Shown here one piece after another: positions 9,970-21,234 of a stretch of DNA of 64,000 nucleotides (position 1 is its first letter; each line of letters begins with the position of its first letter). The notes under the pieces are model-generated. The model did not search any database, was not told where the DNA came from, and worked only from the letters and a program-made list of their open reading frames with translations. This stretch comes from Odontesthes bonariensis (lineage: Eukaryota > Chordata > Actinopteri > Atheriniformes > Atherinopsidae), in assembly GCF_027942865.1 (NCBI RefSeq), contig NC_134514.1:39481765-39545764 (forward strand), given 5' to 3'. The position numbers were made by a program, and so were the translations under genes.

Positions 9970-11811
9970 ATGCCTCCCTTCTCCACAGATGACTACTACA
10001 GCCTCCTGCAGAAGATTGCAGTACTGGATACAAAAATCCATCGCTTAGAAGTAAATGTGGAGGTAAATGAACTGTGTGGAAATTAAACTACCTTGCCATT
10101 GATTCAGAATAGTGGAGACGAGCAAGCTAACACACAGCTAAGGAGCACAGATAACGCGACCAAGAAAGCAGACTCTGTGCACTATAATAAATCATCGAAT
10201 AATAATCCTCCCTGGAACCATCTCAGTGCAAAACCAAAAAGTAAATCATGTCTCCTGGAAGTGGGAAGACGTATCACAGGCAGGGCACAGCGAGCCGAAA
10301 TATGTGAAACCGACTGGCCTTCACTTCCCACGAGACAGAGGAGCTCTTCTACCCCTGTACATGGGAGGAAACAGGACTGGACATCCGTGAATGGGAAGGT
10401 TAACAACAAACCTCCAAAATAACCGAGTGTAAAACTGTAGAACAGATTTGCTCCACTATCGAAGGACTCTGGATCTCTATTGGATGACCATCCATCCCAA
10501 AGCAGCAAGGCAAGGACTGAAAACCTGTCAGAAAGTAAAAGGCCACAGGGAAAGCTAAAGGCTGGGCCTGAAACTCTGATTGTGGGTGACTCTGCCGTAA
10601 ATGATGTACAAAGGATGTGCGGTAAGCACACTAAAGTCCTCTGCTTTCCTAGGGATATGGTCAACGATATGAAGGAGAGAATTCCTGAAATTGCAGATGA
10701 ATATCCAACTGTGACAAACATCGTTCTGCATACAGGGTCAAACGATGTGTCCCAGCAACAATCTGAGGTTGTGAAACGGGACTTTATTGGATTATTAAAC
10801 GCAGTGAGCTCGCTGAATGCAGCTGTATTCATCAGCGGACCTGCACCACCCGTCAGAGGAGGAGAGGAAAGATTCAGCAGCTTGTTGGCACTGAATAAAT
10901 GGCTTTTATCGGCATGTGCTGACCACTCAGTGCATTTTATCAATCATTTAAAAAAATTTTGGGAACGCAGGCATCTTTTTAAGGCAAATGGATTTAATGT
11001 TAAAAAAGACAGGGGTGAAACTGTTCACCTCCAACTTATTCTACTTCCTACGTCATCCACCTGTGCTCGGTGCCAAGACTGAGATGAACCAGGAGTTATC
11101 TCATAGAGAGGAACAAACAAAGCCCAGCAGAAACCCTGAGGAGGAACTCCATCTGCCCCCACCCGGGAAGAGCTTCGGAAAGGAGAGACATCAGAGGCAA
11201 GAAGAGGGGTCCTTATTTGCCCCCAACCCTCTCAACATCACCAATGACCAGGACCAGGGACCAGGACCTTCCCCAGGCCCCCAAAGCCCTGACAGGTCAT
11301 CGCGCTCCTCACCCTCCATTTCTCCCTCCTGCCCTCACCTGAAATTCACTGAGCAGATGATGGAGCGGGTCAACGCTGGGCTCAGATCTACCCCCCAGCC
11401 CAATCCCTTTTTGTCCCCCATAAACCCCCCACCAGAGCGGCCAAAGGTTCGCCACCGAGCCCCTCCCCTAGTAGAGCAGCCGAAGCCACAGAGCCCAGCC
11501 CCACCCCCTCCTGTCCCTCCATGCCGCCATCATGTTCTGTATAATAATAATACCTCTAAAACACTCAAGTTGGCTTTATTAAACGTTAGGTCTTTAGCTG
11601 GGAAAACATTTTTAATGAATGATTTCATCACTGAGCACACCCTGGATCTGATGTTTTTAACTGAAACTTGGTTAGACCAAAATAACAGTGCTGCTGTTCT
11701 CATTGAGTCGACCCCTCCTGGTTACAGTTTTATCAGCGAGGCCAGAGTGAGCAGGAGAGGAGGAGGATGAGAAGGGGTCGCTGTTATGTTTAAGAAGGCG
11801 CTGACACCGAC
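9970..11811 (+). pseudogene. CR1/L2-group LINE: SGNH-type ORF1 joined to the start of the endonuclease
   Basis: The start MPPFSTDDYYSLLQK at 9970 is followed by broken frames (10093-10422, 10480-11082). The second carries an SGNH/esterase-like domain with the LIVGDSAVND and HTGSNDV blocks, as known for ORF1 of CR1/L2 LINEs. A frameshift near 11015 passes into 10988-11770, which ends the esterase region, runs through a proline-rich linker (about 11150-11530) and enters an APE-type endonuclease (LALLNVRSLAGK, LTETWLDQ). A TGA at 11768-11770 interrupts the frame; it resumes EGVAVMFKKALTPT before an LTR insertion at 11812. The SGNH and endonuclease regions share one frame without a stop between them. 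Confidence 0.75.
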
Positions 11812-11922
11812 TGTATGCTAACTCCGTGCTTTTATTATCCGCAGACTCTCAGAACACACGTTACACTTACTGCTGACGTCATGCCATCATGACTCTAACC
11901 CGGCACACAGCCATACACTACA
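11812..11922 (-). repeat. 3' LTR of a minus-strand LTR retrotransposon
   Basis: On the minus strand the segment begins TGTAGTGTATGGCTG and ends GTTAGCATACA, and it contains AATAAAAGC. Next to it (11923-11935) the minus strand reads AATGGGGGGGGAAA, a polypurine tract as expected just before a 3' LTR. It is inserted in the LINE endonuclease. Confidence 0.6.
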
Positions 11923-12328
11923 TTTCCCCCCCCATTAAATAAGTCGAACCAGAACAGCAGAACATTCTTCTAACAAATCAACCTGGCTGACAAAACCGGG
12001 TAGACTACCGGTTTGCCTGCATAGCCCTGTGGGTTATTCTGCCACATGACAGGCTGTGTACTAGCTAAACTTCAAAAGTCTGTAATGTGGTTCAGCCAGA
12101 GCATCTGGCTCAGGTGGGTGTGCAGCCGGAGCCTCCGGCCGTGCCTCAGGCTGTGCCTCCGCAACGTCCCAGTCAGCATCCACATGGCGCTGCTCGATTT
12201 CAGTGGCCTGCTCAGAGTCAGATGGCGGCGCAGACCTTTCTAAGGCAGTTAGCGTGCCAACGCAACCTGTTGGCCAGGCGGAAGGTAGCCGGTCCAAGCT
12301 GTGCTGTGATCTGCTGTGGTGCAGACCA
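11923..12328 (-). mobile_element. Internal 3' fragment of an LTR retrotransposon
   Basis: It lies between the polypurine tract and a LINE reverse transcriptase. A minus-strand frame (12336-12061) has an Ala/Glu/Pro-rich sequence of unknown function that could be the C-terminus of a Pol polyprotein. No catalytic motif is visible; the element is cut off at about 12328. Confidence 0.45.
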
Positions 12329-13169
12329 GATGACACCCAGCTCTACCTCACCACTAAACCTTCGTCCTCTCTCCCGCCCACCTCCCTCACAGATTGCATA
12401 TCTGAAATAAAAGCCTGGTTCACCCAAAACTTCCTCAAATTAAACAGTAGCAAAACGGAGGTTCTCCTCATTGGCACAAAATCCACTCTATCCAAAACCA
12501 ACAGCTTCCCACTCACTATTGACAACTCCTCCGTCTCACCCCTCCCCCAGGTTAAGAGTCTGGGCGTCATCCTGGACAGTACACTATCCTTTCAATCCCA
12601 TATCAATAACATTACCCGGTCAGCCTACTTCCACTTACGAAGCATCAACCGCCTCCGCCCCTCCCTTACCCCCCACACTGCTGCCATCCTTGTCCACAGC
12701 CTCGTCACCTCCCGCCTGGACTGCTGTAACTCTCTCCTCTTTGGCCTCCCTCAAAAATCACTCCATAAACTTCAACTGGTCCAGAACTCAGCTGCCCGCA
12801 TTATTACAAGAACCCCCCTCTATCCACCACATCACCCCTGTCCTCAAACAGCTCCACTGGCTCCCTGTTCAGTTCCGTATTCAAGACAAAGTTCTCCTAG
12901 TAACATTCAAGGCCCTTCACAATCTCGCCCCCCCATATCTGTCAGATCTCCTCCATGTTTCCACCCCCTCCCGCTCTCTCAGATCCTCTTCTTCCACACA
13001 CCTGTCTATCCCCTCCGCCCGTCTCACCACCATGGGCAGCAGAGCATTCAGCCGCTCTGCCCCCCGCCTCTGGAACTCTCTACCACCCCTGCTCAGAAAC
13101 ACAGACACACTCCCCCATTTCAAATCACAACTCAAAACTCATCTGTTTAAAACTGCCTATTCCATCTGA
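12329..13169 (+). pseudogene. L2-group LINE reverse transcriptase, C-terminal part, one frameshift
   Basis: Begins just before the catalytic DDTQLYL motif and continues through [46 protein letters not shown], then after a frameshift near 12815 through [13 protein letters not shown] to [12 protein letters not shown] and a stop at 13167-13169. The RT N-terminal half is missing. It may be the far side of the same LINE whose ORF1 lies at 9970-11811; if so, the middle was lost together with most of the intervening LTR element. Confidence 0.8.
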
Positions 13170-13345
13170 TACAATTCCCTGCCCCCTTTTTTTTGTTGTA
13201 AATGATTTTCTGTGTTTTATTGATTTCTGGTGTTTAACTTCTTTTAATATTGATGTGTTTTATTTTGATGTTTTTTATCCACTTTGTAAGGTGACCTTGA
13301 GTGTCCAGAAAGGCGCCTCTTTAAAAATAAAATTTATTATTATTA
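13170..13345 (+). mobile_element. LINE 3' UTR and tail
   Basis: T-rich 3' UTR ending GGCGCCTCTTTAAAAATAAAA followed by a short (TTA)n tail near 13334-13345, typical of L2-group elements. Confidence 0.6.
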
Positions 13346-14205
13346 GAATGAGAGCAGTTTGTTTGACTGACTGGGACGACGAATCCGCACCCAGTCCGAC
13401 ACTGTGAGTGCAGGGAATCTCACTCGATGTCCTCTGTCAAACCGTTGCTTCATACGCCGTTGCTGCTCTGCCAACCTGTCCCTCAACGACGGTGTCGCTG
13501 CTGAAGGGTCCCGTGATGTAGGGCGCAGACGATCCAGGGGAAGCTGCAGTTCACGTCCCAACATAAAGAGGGCTGGGGAACTGCCCGTTGTTGTGTGTGG
13601 TGTTGCTCTGTAGTGGAGCAGAGGCTGTCTGCCAGATGTGCTCTGAGCCCGTTCTTTAGTGTCTGGTTGAAACTTACCACGCCGCCGTTAGCCTGTGGGT
13701 GGTAGAAGGCTGTTCTAATGTGTTTGATTCCTCTCCCCTCCGTGAAGGAAGCGAAGTCGGCCGAGATGAACTGGGGCCCGTTATCGGTGGTGATGGTATC
13801 TGGAACGCCCCAGCGTGCAAACAGGGAAGAGAGGAAATCAGTGACCACCTTGGTGGTGATGGAACCGGCAGGAAGGACCTCAGGCCATTTGGAGTGGAGA
13901 TCGTAGGCGACCAGCAAAAAACATTGATGCTGGGGGACGCCATGGAGCTCGCCACAGATATCCAGCTGAATGTGGGTCCACGGTGTTTGTGGCCACGGCA
14001 GGGGCTGTAAAGGCGGAGGTGGGGGCAGACCAGTCTTACCACTGGTGAGGCAGGCTGTACAGTCTTTCACCATCACCTCCACGTCTCTGTCGATGCCTGG
14101 CCACCAGACAGAGCCCCTGCAGCGCTGCTTAACCTTCACAATGCCCAGGTGACCTTCATGCATCATGGTTAGGACACGTGCACGTAAGGCGCCTGGAACC
14201 ACCGT
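13343..14205 (-). pseudogene. Integrase (Gypsy 2)
   Basis: The zinc-binding region ends DCTACLTSGK. The core has LDICGELHG (first Asp) and ITTDNGPQF (second Asp). The position expected to carry the catalytic Glu reads NGGVVSFNQ, so the Glu appears lost. A frameshift near 13560 leads to the C-terminal piece LPLDRLRPTSRDP to the end at 13343. The upstream end touches the hAT element. Confidence 0.75.
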
Positions 14206-15530
14206 CAGTGTTGGGTAAGTTACTTTAAAAATGTAATCCGTTACAGTTACAAGTTACCTTGTTTAAAATGTAATTGTAGTGTAACTTTTTGGATTACTTA
14301 AAAAAAGTAATGTAACTAATTACTTTTGGATTACTTTTACCTATTTATGGTAGCCTATTATCTGTATGATTCCATCTGTATTTATCACATTTATTTATAC
14401 CATGCTATTTTTCTTTTCATTGTACTGCCATAACTACATTATACATTCTCTGCACATACATGCATTTCCCTAGGTAATTGATCTATTCTGCACATATCTA
14501 TTAACCATCTTTCCTTACACTAGCTGTAAATAACTGCATTTTATCTCTAAATACTGCATGCTATACAATCTGCACGCATTACACTTGATAAGATGCCAAA
14601 CTGCATTTCATTAATACATGTGCAATGACAATGAAGTGCTCTACTTTAGTAATAAATAAGCAAAGTAAGACTTTTACATCACATTTTATTTTTCTTTGCA
14701 CACCCTTGCTTGTGTGTGTGCGCCAGTACTTCCGGTGAAAACTTCCAGGTGATTTGACAGCTAGCGGGTCAGGTTAGGGCCAGTGGCCGTAAACAAAGGT
14801 TAACTTATAGCCGAGAAGAAAGATGATAATATAACGTAGCTAAAAAGACTAGCTTTCTTCAGTAGCCTTGATGCTTAATGCTTACCGATTTAGCAAGCCT
14901 AGCAGCCTCGTTGCTAATGCTAGCCGCCGTAACGTTACCAACCATACCCGACGTCAAGGAGTTGGCTGAGCAGGGGCAAGATTATGGAGGTGCAGAGTTA
15001 ACTTCATAATGGGTGAGTGCAGGTTTCATTCACTTGTTTTCATTCTTTCACAGGATTGATTCACTTCATTGGTTTATCCGATTGCTGGCCACCGAGCCAT
15101 TATGTGTCTGGGTTTGTGTAGGTTACTGACCATGGTTGTTAGCAGTCGATAGTCAGGTTGTGTGATGTGTGTGTGAGTGTGTATTTTTTCTATGGGTACA
15201 TGCCATTGACTGTATGAGCGGTCTGTGCTCGTTTTTTTATTTTTATTTAATTAGATTGGAGATACTAATTAATACTGAGGGGGGGCTGGTCCCGGGGAAA
15301 ATTGCCAGGGCCGATTTTTTTTTTTCCCCAGTCCGACCCTGCCGCTCTGTACTTCTGTCACTGCAACCTCGCACAAATTGTAATCCTGTTAAGTAACCCC
15401 CATTCTCACTGAATGTAACTGTAATCTGAGTACATCTTTTTTGCTTGTACTGTAACGGATTACAGTTACTTTTATTTTGTATCCTTTTACCGTAACGCCG
15501 TTACATGTAATCCGTTACTCCCCAACCCTG
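14206..15530. mobile_element. Non-autonomous hAT element, 1325 bp, with perfect 8-bp TSD
   Basis: The ends are CAGTGTTGGG on the left and CCCCAACCCTG on the right (inverted CAGGGTTGGGG). Both flanks carry ACCACCGT (14198-14205 and 15531-15538). Subterminal GTTACxxxTAATCCGTTAC-like repeats occur at both ends. No transposase was recognised inside. It sits in the integrase/RNase H region of a Gypsy element, which it postdates. Confidence 0.92.
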
Positions 15531-15538
15531 ACCACCGT

Positions 15539-16164
15539 ACACAATCCCCGTGCGACGCAGACATCATTCCAGCAAGAGAGCTCAGCCTTGACGCGGTGGA
15601 AAGGCGCCAGTTCATCCGAGACTCTGGCGAGCCAGCCCTCTTGGATAAACGTGCGGAGCTGGGCGAACACTGGAACCTGTTCGGACGCAGCCTGGTGCTC
15701 CTGCAGAGAAACAGCTGCCTGAAGGGGCTGTGCAGCATGAGAATCAGTTCTGGCTCTGAGGAGTCCTGGACAGTGTCAGGCACAGGACTGGGCGTGGCTC
15801 TGGAGAGCAGATCTGCCACGACGTTGTCTCTGCCAGGCGTCCGCAGGGTGAAGTGCCGCCCGTACAGGTACATGTGCCAACGTTCACAGGCCCAGACGCA
15901 GGCCAGCGCTTCCCTTTCCCCCACCGAGTATTTGCACTCAGCCGGAGTCAGAGATCTGGAAGCAAACGCCACTGGCCGCTCTGTCCCTTGCTGGAGTTGG
16001 GACAGGACGGCGCCGACTGCTGTGTTGGATGCGTCACAGGTCACAAACGTAGGACTCAACAGGTCGAAGTGGGCAAGCACTGGCAGAGAGGTGAGCTGGA
16101 ATTTGAGGCGGCGGACAGCATGCAGGGGTCCAAGCCCAGGGTGCGTCCTGCTTGAGAAGGGCAC
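15539..16164 (-). pseudogene. RNase H (Gypsy 2), internally deleted, 3' side cut by hAT insertion
   Basis: Contains FVTCDASNTAVGAVLSQ, PVAFASRSLTPAE and REALACVWACERW. The text then jumps from HFTLRT to PGRDNVVADLLSR, so the usual segment between the DH motif and the C-terminal tether is lost. The frame is interrupted at 15538 by the TSD of the hAT element. Confidence 0.75.
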
Positions 16165-17004
16165 GTAGCGGTGCAGTGGTCTCAGAGTAGTGAGGAAGAA
16201 AGCGCAGGTAATAGGCTGTCATTCCCAGGAATGAGGATAGCTGGGCGGGGCAGGAGGGCTCAGGCAGGCACAGGACAGCATCAACATTTGAGTGGAGCGG
16301 GCTCAGGCCGTCACTCGTCAGGCGAAACCCCACAAATTCGATGCACTTCTCTCCGTTCAACGTGAGGTTGTGGCTGCTGAGGGCGTCCAGCACCCTGGAA
16401 AGGCGCTCGTCATGTGAGGCGGACGTCACCCCGTGAACCACAATGTCGTTGAGATATACAACCACACCTGGGATGGCTGCAAAGATGGTGGCCATGATTT
16501 GCCGAAGGGCATGCGGGTGATGCCGGTGTGCAGCAGTTTCTGCAGCTCGGCCGTGACGTCATCTCGCAGGGCGAGGGGCAACCGGCGTAAGGGTTGGATG
16601 ACTGGAGGCACAGCTGGGTCAATGAGTGGCTGGTGTTTGAAAGCGGTAAGGCAGCCCAGCCCGTTGAAAAGTGACGGCCAGCGGTGCTGCCAGGGTGTGG
16701 ACACTGTCAGTATGGTGGCACCCATGTTGTCTGTGATAGAAAAGCCCAGGGCGCAGAACAAATCAAACCCCAGAAGGTTGGCACCATGGCGGGACACCTG
16801 AAAGGTAAATGCTGGGAGAGCCCTTGAGCCGTAGCAGACAGAGAAAGTGGCGGTGCCCACCATGCCGATTCTAGCGTGTCCATAGCCATACAGCTCTTCT
16901 GCGTCCACTTTGATCGCCTGTTGGGGGAAGAGCCGCCGGACTGGACTCATTGAGCAGAGATCTGGAGGCAGCAGTGTCCAGCAACAGCAGGAGGCATATT
17001 CCAT
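16034..17004 (-). pseudogene. Protease and reverse transcriptase (Gypsy 2), deleted and frameshifted
   Basis: The retroviral-type protease motif DTAAS is readable near 16975 in a frame different from the flanking 16426-17004 frame. The RT goes from LALRDDVTAELQKLL almost directly to TRMPFG, so the central palm is deleted. The downstream frame 16495-16034 gives VVVYLNDIVVHG, where the second catalytic position of YxDD is Asn instead of Asp, then LTLNGEKCIEFVGFRL and a thumb region. An active enzyme is excluded. Confidence 0.75.
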
Positions 17005-17517
17005 CTAGCTCCACCGTGCACCAGGTGAATGGCTTGGCATTGGAGCCCACAGAATGGATGGTGGTCGGGCTTGGCGGTCGGGGTGAGCGGGGTTGGTTGT
17101 TTGCGGAGGAAGGTGCGGAGCGAAGTGGTTTAGCTTACCGCAGCGCTGGCACCTCTGCCCCATGGCTGGACACATTGGTGCGCGTGAGAGGTGGGAGGAA
17201 GAGCCACAATTTCCACACGGCTGGCGTTGGCGGAAGATAATCCACCGAACCACGAGGCTCTGTGGCGCGGCAAAATGCCTGTCCAGCAAGGTGACACAGT
17301 CTGTGTATTCCGGCGTGGGTCCGAGAGTCCGGAAGATGCGCTGTCCCTCGTTGCCCAGGCTGTGGATAAGCATAGCTCTTAGCCAAGCTTCGGGTGCGTC
17401 GGCGAAACCCATGGCCGCCACAAACGTCTCGAACGACTCATACCAGCGGGACCACGGGATCGGTGGCTCACCGGGTAGAGCGAGGAAAGGAGGCAAAGGT
17501 AAAAGTGGAAGATCCAT
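17005..17517 (-). pseudogene. Gag with zinc knuckles (Gypsy 2)
   Basis: About 170 residues starting MDLPLLPLPPFLALPGEPP. A Gag-like region (WSRWYESFETFVAAMG, then LRAMLIHSLG) is followed by two cysteine-rich knuckles beginning CGNCGSSSH and CQRCGKLNHF. It is shorter than normal Gag, which indicates an internal deletion. The frame stops at the start of the protease region. Confidence 0.7.
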
Positions 17518-17590
17518 CCTCTTTTTTGATGACCTAAGTGAACTGCTGTCTATGATCTGTGTTGATTTTGCTGATGTATAGCCAAAAGCC

Positions 17591-17741
17591 TACAACCAAA
17601 TTGTAGTAACGCGCCACTTTATTTTCTCAGTAACGATAACGGCGTTGTAACGATGGGAAAAGTAATTAATTAGATTACTCCGTTACTGGAAAAATAACGC
17701 CGTTAGTAACGCCGTTAGTAACGCCGTTACTCCCAACACTG
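17591..17741. mobile_element. Right end of a hAT element
   Basis: The stretch has repeated AACGCCGTTAGTAACGCCG and ends TTACTCCCAACACTG at 17741, matching the right terminus expected for a CAGTGTTGGGAGTAAC family. No matching left end was found to the left of the Gypsy element, so it may be truncated. Confidence 0.6.
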
Positions 17742-18096
17742 TCCATGATAGATGTAGATGATTGTCTTTAAAAAAAAGACCCGTAAAAAAACCCATTCAT
17801 ATTAGCTATTAAAGCTCTGAAATGGTGATACACCTGGTGATAGAGTGATGTTATGTTCAGGTGAGAGAGCTTGCTGGCATCTTGCTAAGAGCTCTTTTTG
17901 AATATTTGTCATTATTAAAAGTGCTACAGAGTGAGGCTTTAAAAACCACTGGCTCGAGCACAATGAGATATCTGCAAAATGAACAAATACGTTTATTTAA
18001 TGCTGTTGGCGACGCCTTGTTACCAAGAATTTCAATGTATAGTATGACCCAGTGTCTCTCTGTACAAATGACATTAAATCTTGAATCTTGAATCTT
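17742..18096 (+). repeat. Retroposon 3' tail with 7-bp repeats (about 18000-18096)
   Basis: Ends CAAATGACATTAAA then (TCTTGAA)n at about 18072-18096, the usual form of a fish non-LTR 3' end. The family was not determined. The preceding 250 bp have no recognised feature. Confidence 0.4.
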
Positions 18097-18796
18097 GTAC
18101 AGAGTGAACTTCTGCATTCTGGTGATGTGATGGCCCTTTAGGTGTCTTTCTGGGCCTTGTGTGGGTGTGCATCTCTCTGGAGCTGACTGGAGCATTGGGC
18201 TGTACACCTGGCCAGTGTTCCGTGAGGTGGGGATTAGAGCTCTGTCTCTAGTCTTTTGCTTTCTTGCTCCTTGAGGACAGAGGCGTATTTTGGGTTCTGT
18301 TGGCATTACCTTTTGGTTCTTAAGTTTCGCACCATACAACATACTGGCAGCACATTTTCCACTTACAACATCACTGCACTACTGACAACTGATTGCCACT
18401 CTTCACATATATTATTTTGTTGCATATTCAGTTTAGTTGTTTGGATTACTTTCATAAATGAAATACTTATTTTGTAAACCTTTAAACCGTGTGCTTCCTC
18501 CTTTTTGATGCGGCCTTTGAGCCAGGTCGTATCAGTGATGAGACTTTGAATATAAACCACAGGAATACAAACAGCAGCAATGTACTATTCTGGGAAACCA
18601 ATGTCCATTCAAAGCCTGAAACCATACCAACAATATCTCTAAGATTTGTGTGTTTCAAAATATAGTAGTTTATTTTATCATTAGAATGATAAAGTGCCTC
18701 AGCAGAGACAGATGAGCTCTCTTCAAATGATTTACTAGTAAAAGAAAGGCAGATTTTAAAGTTCCTTTCAACAAAAAGTACAAGACACATTCACTA
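18097..18796. other. Unassigned sequence
   Basis: Moderately AT-rich, with short open frames only. No coding, RNA or repeat feature was recognised. Confidence 0.4.
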
Positions 18797-19095
18797 AGAT
18801 TCAAGATTCAGATTCAAGAGTTTATTGTCATTGTCAAAAAAGCCGACGAAATTTAGTTTGGAGTACAAACACAGTAGTAGTAGATCCAAAGTGACAAAGT
18901 GCATCAAAGACAAAAGTGACACCAGTGCTTGATTCCCTCCTTCCCCCATCCCGCTTACAATAAAGTGCAACAGAGTTTTAGGTGCTTGCTACCCGCCCCC
19001 CTCACACACACACACCCATACATCTAAATAAATAAACAACAACCTTCCAGCCCCAGTATAAATAACGAATTAAACGTTAACGTTTAGGCGGTAGT
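18797..19095 (-). repeat. Retroposon 3' end, minus orientation
   Basis: On the minus strand it ends GACAATAAACTCTTGAATC with a 7-bp-type tail (18797-18825). It is the inverted counterpart of the tail at 18072-18096. A short CA run lies at about 19003-19015. Confidence 0.45.
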
Positions 19096-19789
19096 GATTG
19101 GTTCCAAAGTCTTATGGCTTGAGGGTAAATAAGAAACACAAAATATCAACATGTTTTCCCTGGATAAACCTTTTTTACTGTGAAAGCTCACACAAGTGGC
19201 AGCCTGCTGCAGTAGCTCTGGACATATTGTCTTTCTTTGCATCTTCTTGAGATTTTTTGATTAGCTTTTTTTCTGTGAAAACAGAATTCTGGTTTCATTC
19301 TGGTTTGGATGTTTGGTTGCAGGAATGGTTTCTACTGATAATTCTGACCATTTTATTATATATGCAATGTTGCATGGCCATGGCAAAGGGATAGTTGTTA
19401 GCATGTTGGAGCAGTTGATTGAGCTTTCCAAAATAATCCCTGGAATAATACTCCACATCCAACTGGCTGCATAGGAGATGTTGTCGATGCAGAGCAGGGG
19501 GAAGTTTATACCCTTTCTTCCTCTGATCCTCAGGGGAAGTTTGAGATCACTGCAGATAAAATGAACTACCTTGAAAAGCTGACAAGGATGGAAAAATCCG
19601 AGAGGTAATATTTGTTTCACTTCGTCCTAACTGTAGAAACAACTTTAACACCTCTCTACTCGGCTTTGGGTCTATACAGGAAGATATCAACTGCAGACAT
19701 GTAACAATGATGGAGGGGGGATTGTGGTGCTTGCTGGGAGCAGATGGTGTGATCCTGGACAAGTCGCTGGGAAGGAGTATCCCTGTACC
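19096..19789. other. Unassigned sequence
   Basis: No recognisable protein motif on either strand; probably old repeat remains feeding into the LINE-like tail that follows. Confidence 0.35.
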
Positions 19790-19921
19790 ATAGATATTGA
19801 GCTTTATTTTATATTGTTGTTCATCTCCAGCAATAACATTTATTTAATCATAATTTATACTGCAGCAATTTAATTTCCCTTAGAGGATTAATATAGTATT
19901 ATTGAACTGAACCTAATTGAA
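19790..19921 (+). repeat. Probable Rex1-like LINE 3' tail
   Basis: The motif TTTAATTTCCCTTAGAGGATTAAT followed by a degenerate GAACTGAACCTAATTGAATT resembles the end of the Rex1 copy at 4920-4978. Diverged, so weak. Confidence 0.35.
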
Positions 19922-20514
19922 TTATCCTTGCTCAAATGTTACTTTTAGAAGGAAGAAGAAGAGAAGTTTTCTCTGGTCTTCATTTTCATTCTGTTTCCTT
20001 GCCCACACAATTATCTTACTAATTACTTACTCCCTTAGTGGAGATTTGTTGCAGCAGTTCCACCAGATGGCACAACAGCTGATGTTGAGATGTGTCTTCC
20101 ATTTACTCACTTTAACCCTTCACAGTGCAAGTTATTACATTTGATCACTTGTGCACACTTTAAAAATGGAACACACTACGTGCCGTGGCAATGGAATAAA
20201 GTCACTCCAACCACCAATCAGGAATGACGCAGAAGCGGTCAAACTTTCTCTAAGTAAAAAAATCAAAAGTAAAAAAAGAAAAAATGTCTACTAACACCCC
20301 CAATAACATTCAAGGGTTGAAACTTTAAATTTCTAAGTATTTCAGTGAGTGTCCTTTAAACGCTTAACTCTGGACAGCTTTGATAATGGCTGAAATCTGG
20401 GGTGCTGGAAATCTGGTAACTCCTATCATCCTAACCCTACAGCAGAGGGAACCCTTGATCTTTCATCGTTACAGGCAGTCCTTGAGAGAGCCAGTTTCAG
20501 CAAACATGTCAATA

Positions 20515-21234
20515 GCCGCTTTCGGACTGTAGGAACCTTTGGCAGTTCTAATAAGCTTTTAATCCGCGGGGCCGTTTTCTCCCGTGTTCGGACATACAGG
20601 AACTCGGGGCTTTCTCCCTTAGTTCCTATAACTATTTAGCTCCTTCTCCGCGGTCGGGTCTTTTCATGGTTCTATAGAACGAATCTAACGGAGGTGTGTG
20701 GTGGTCGGTAGCTCCGCCCCATGTCATGCTATCACGGCTGAAATGTTTCCTCATAGACACAGACACAACCGGCGGGTGTTTAATAAGTTAAACTTACACA
20801 TTGTCTCATTTGTCTGCAGCGCTCTGCTCTCCTTTCTTCCTTCATGAAATGAAAAAGTATCTCCTGCCTCTCTCTGTGAGCTCTTCCAGCCTCGATATTA
20901 GACGCCTGATGTGATCGTCCATGATTTATATCACCATCATGCAGACCATGAACACGGTGGCCTCCCCGCTCTCCATATTAGCTTCTTGGTGGTGTTTTTT
21001 CTACTCTCCTTACTTTTACCGGGTTTTGCTTTGTTTTGTTTTGTTGTTGAATGTAGCGCTAAACGGCTAACAGCTAACACGTCACGCAGACGGCTGCGCG
21101 CGGCGCATCAGTCCCGACCTGGTCCCGACTCATGTGCGAATGCAGACTAAAACAGAAGGACAGTTATCAGAACGAAATTCGAGTAGGACAGTTCTGATAA
21201 CTACGTTCCTATAACTACTCTGTCCGAAAGCGGC
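20515..21234. mobile_element. Non-autonomous TIR DNA transposon, 720 bp
   Basis: Ends are GCCGCTTTCGGAC (left) and GTCCGAAAGCGGC (right), a perfect 13-bp inverted pair that continues with partial similarity (GTAGGAACC against GTTATAGGAAC). The dinucleotide TA flanks both ends, compatible with a Tc1/mariner-like or short-TSD superfamily. Near the right end ACAGTTATCAGAAC and GTTCTGATAACT form an internal inverted pair. No transposase is seen. The interior is GC-richer than the surroundings. Confidence 0.7.

Larger units (their letters stand above)
13343..17517 (-). mobile_element. Second Ty3/Gypsy element, decayed, split by a hAT insertion
   Basis: Minus-strand order is Gag (17517-17005), protease/RT (17004-16034), RNase H (16164-15539) and integrase (14205-13343). 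The RNase H/integrase junction is interrupted by the hAT element at 14206-15530. No LTRs were recognised at either end. Several domains have internal deletions. It differs from the element at the left edge of the window and is clearly older. Confidence 0.8.

Noticed and set aside
10182..10943. 253-codon minus-strand frame
   Set aside because: It lies opposite the LINE ORF1 with SGNH motifs and has no recognisable domain itself.
15487..15538. Continuation of the Gypsy RNase H frame to 15487
   Set aside because: These codons lie in the hAT element and its target duplication; the true Gypsy sequence stops at 15538.
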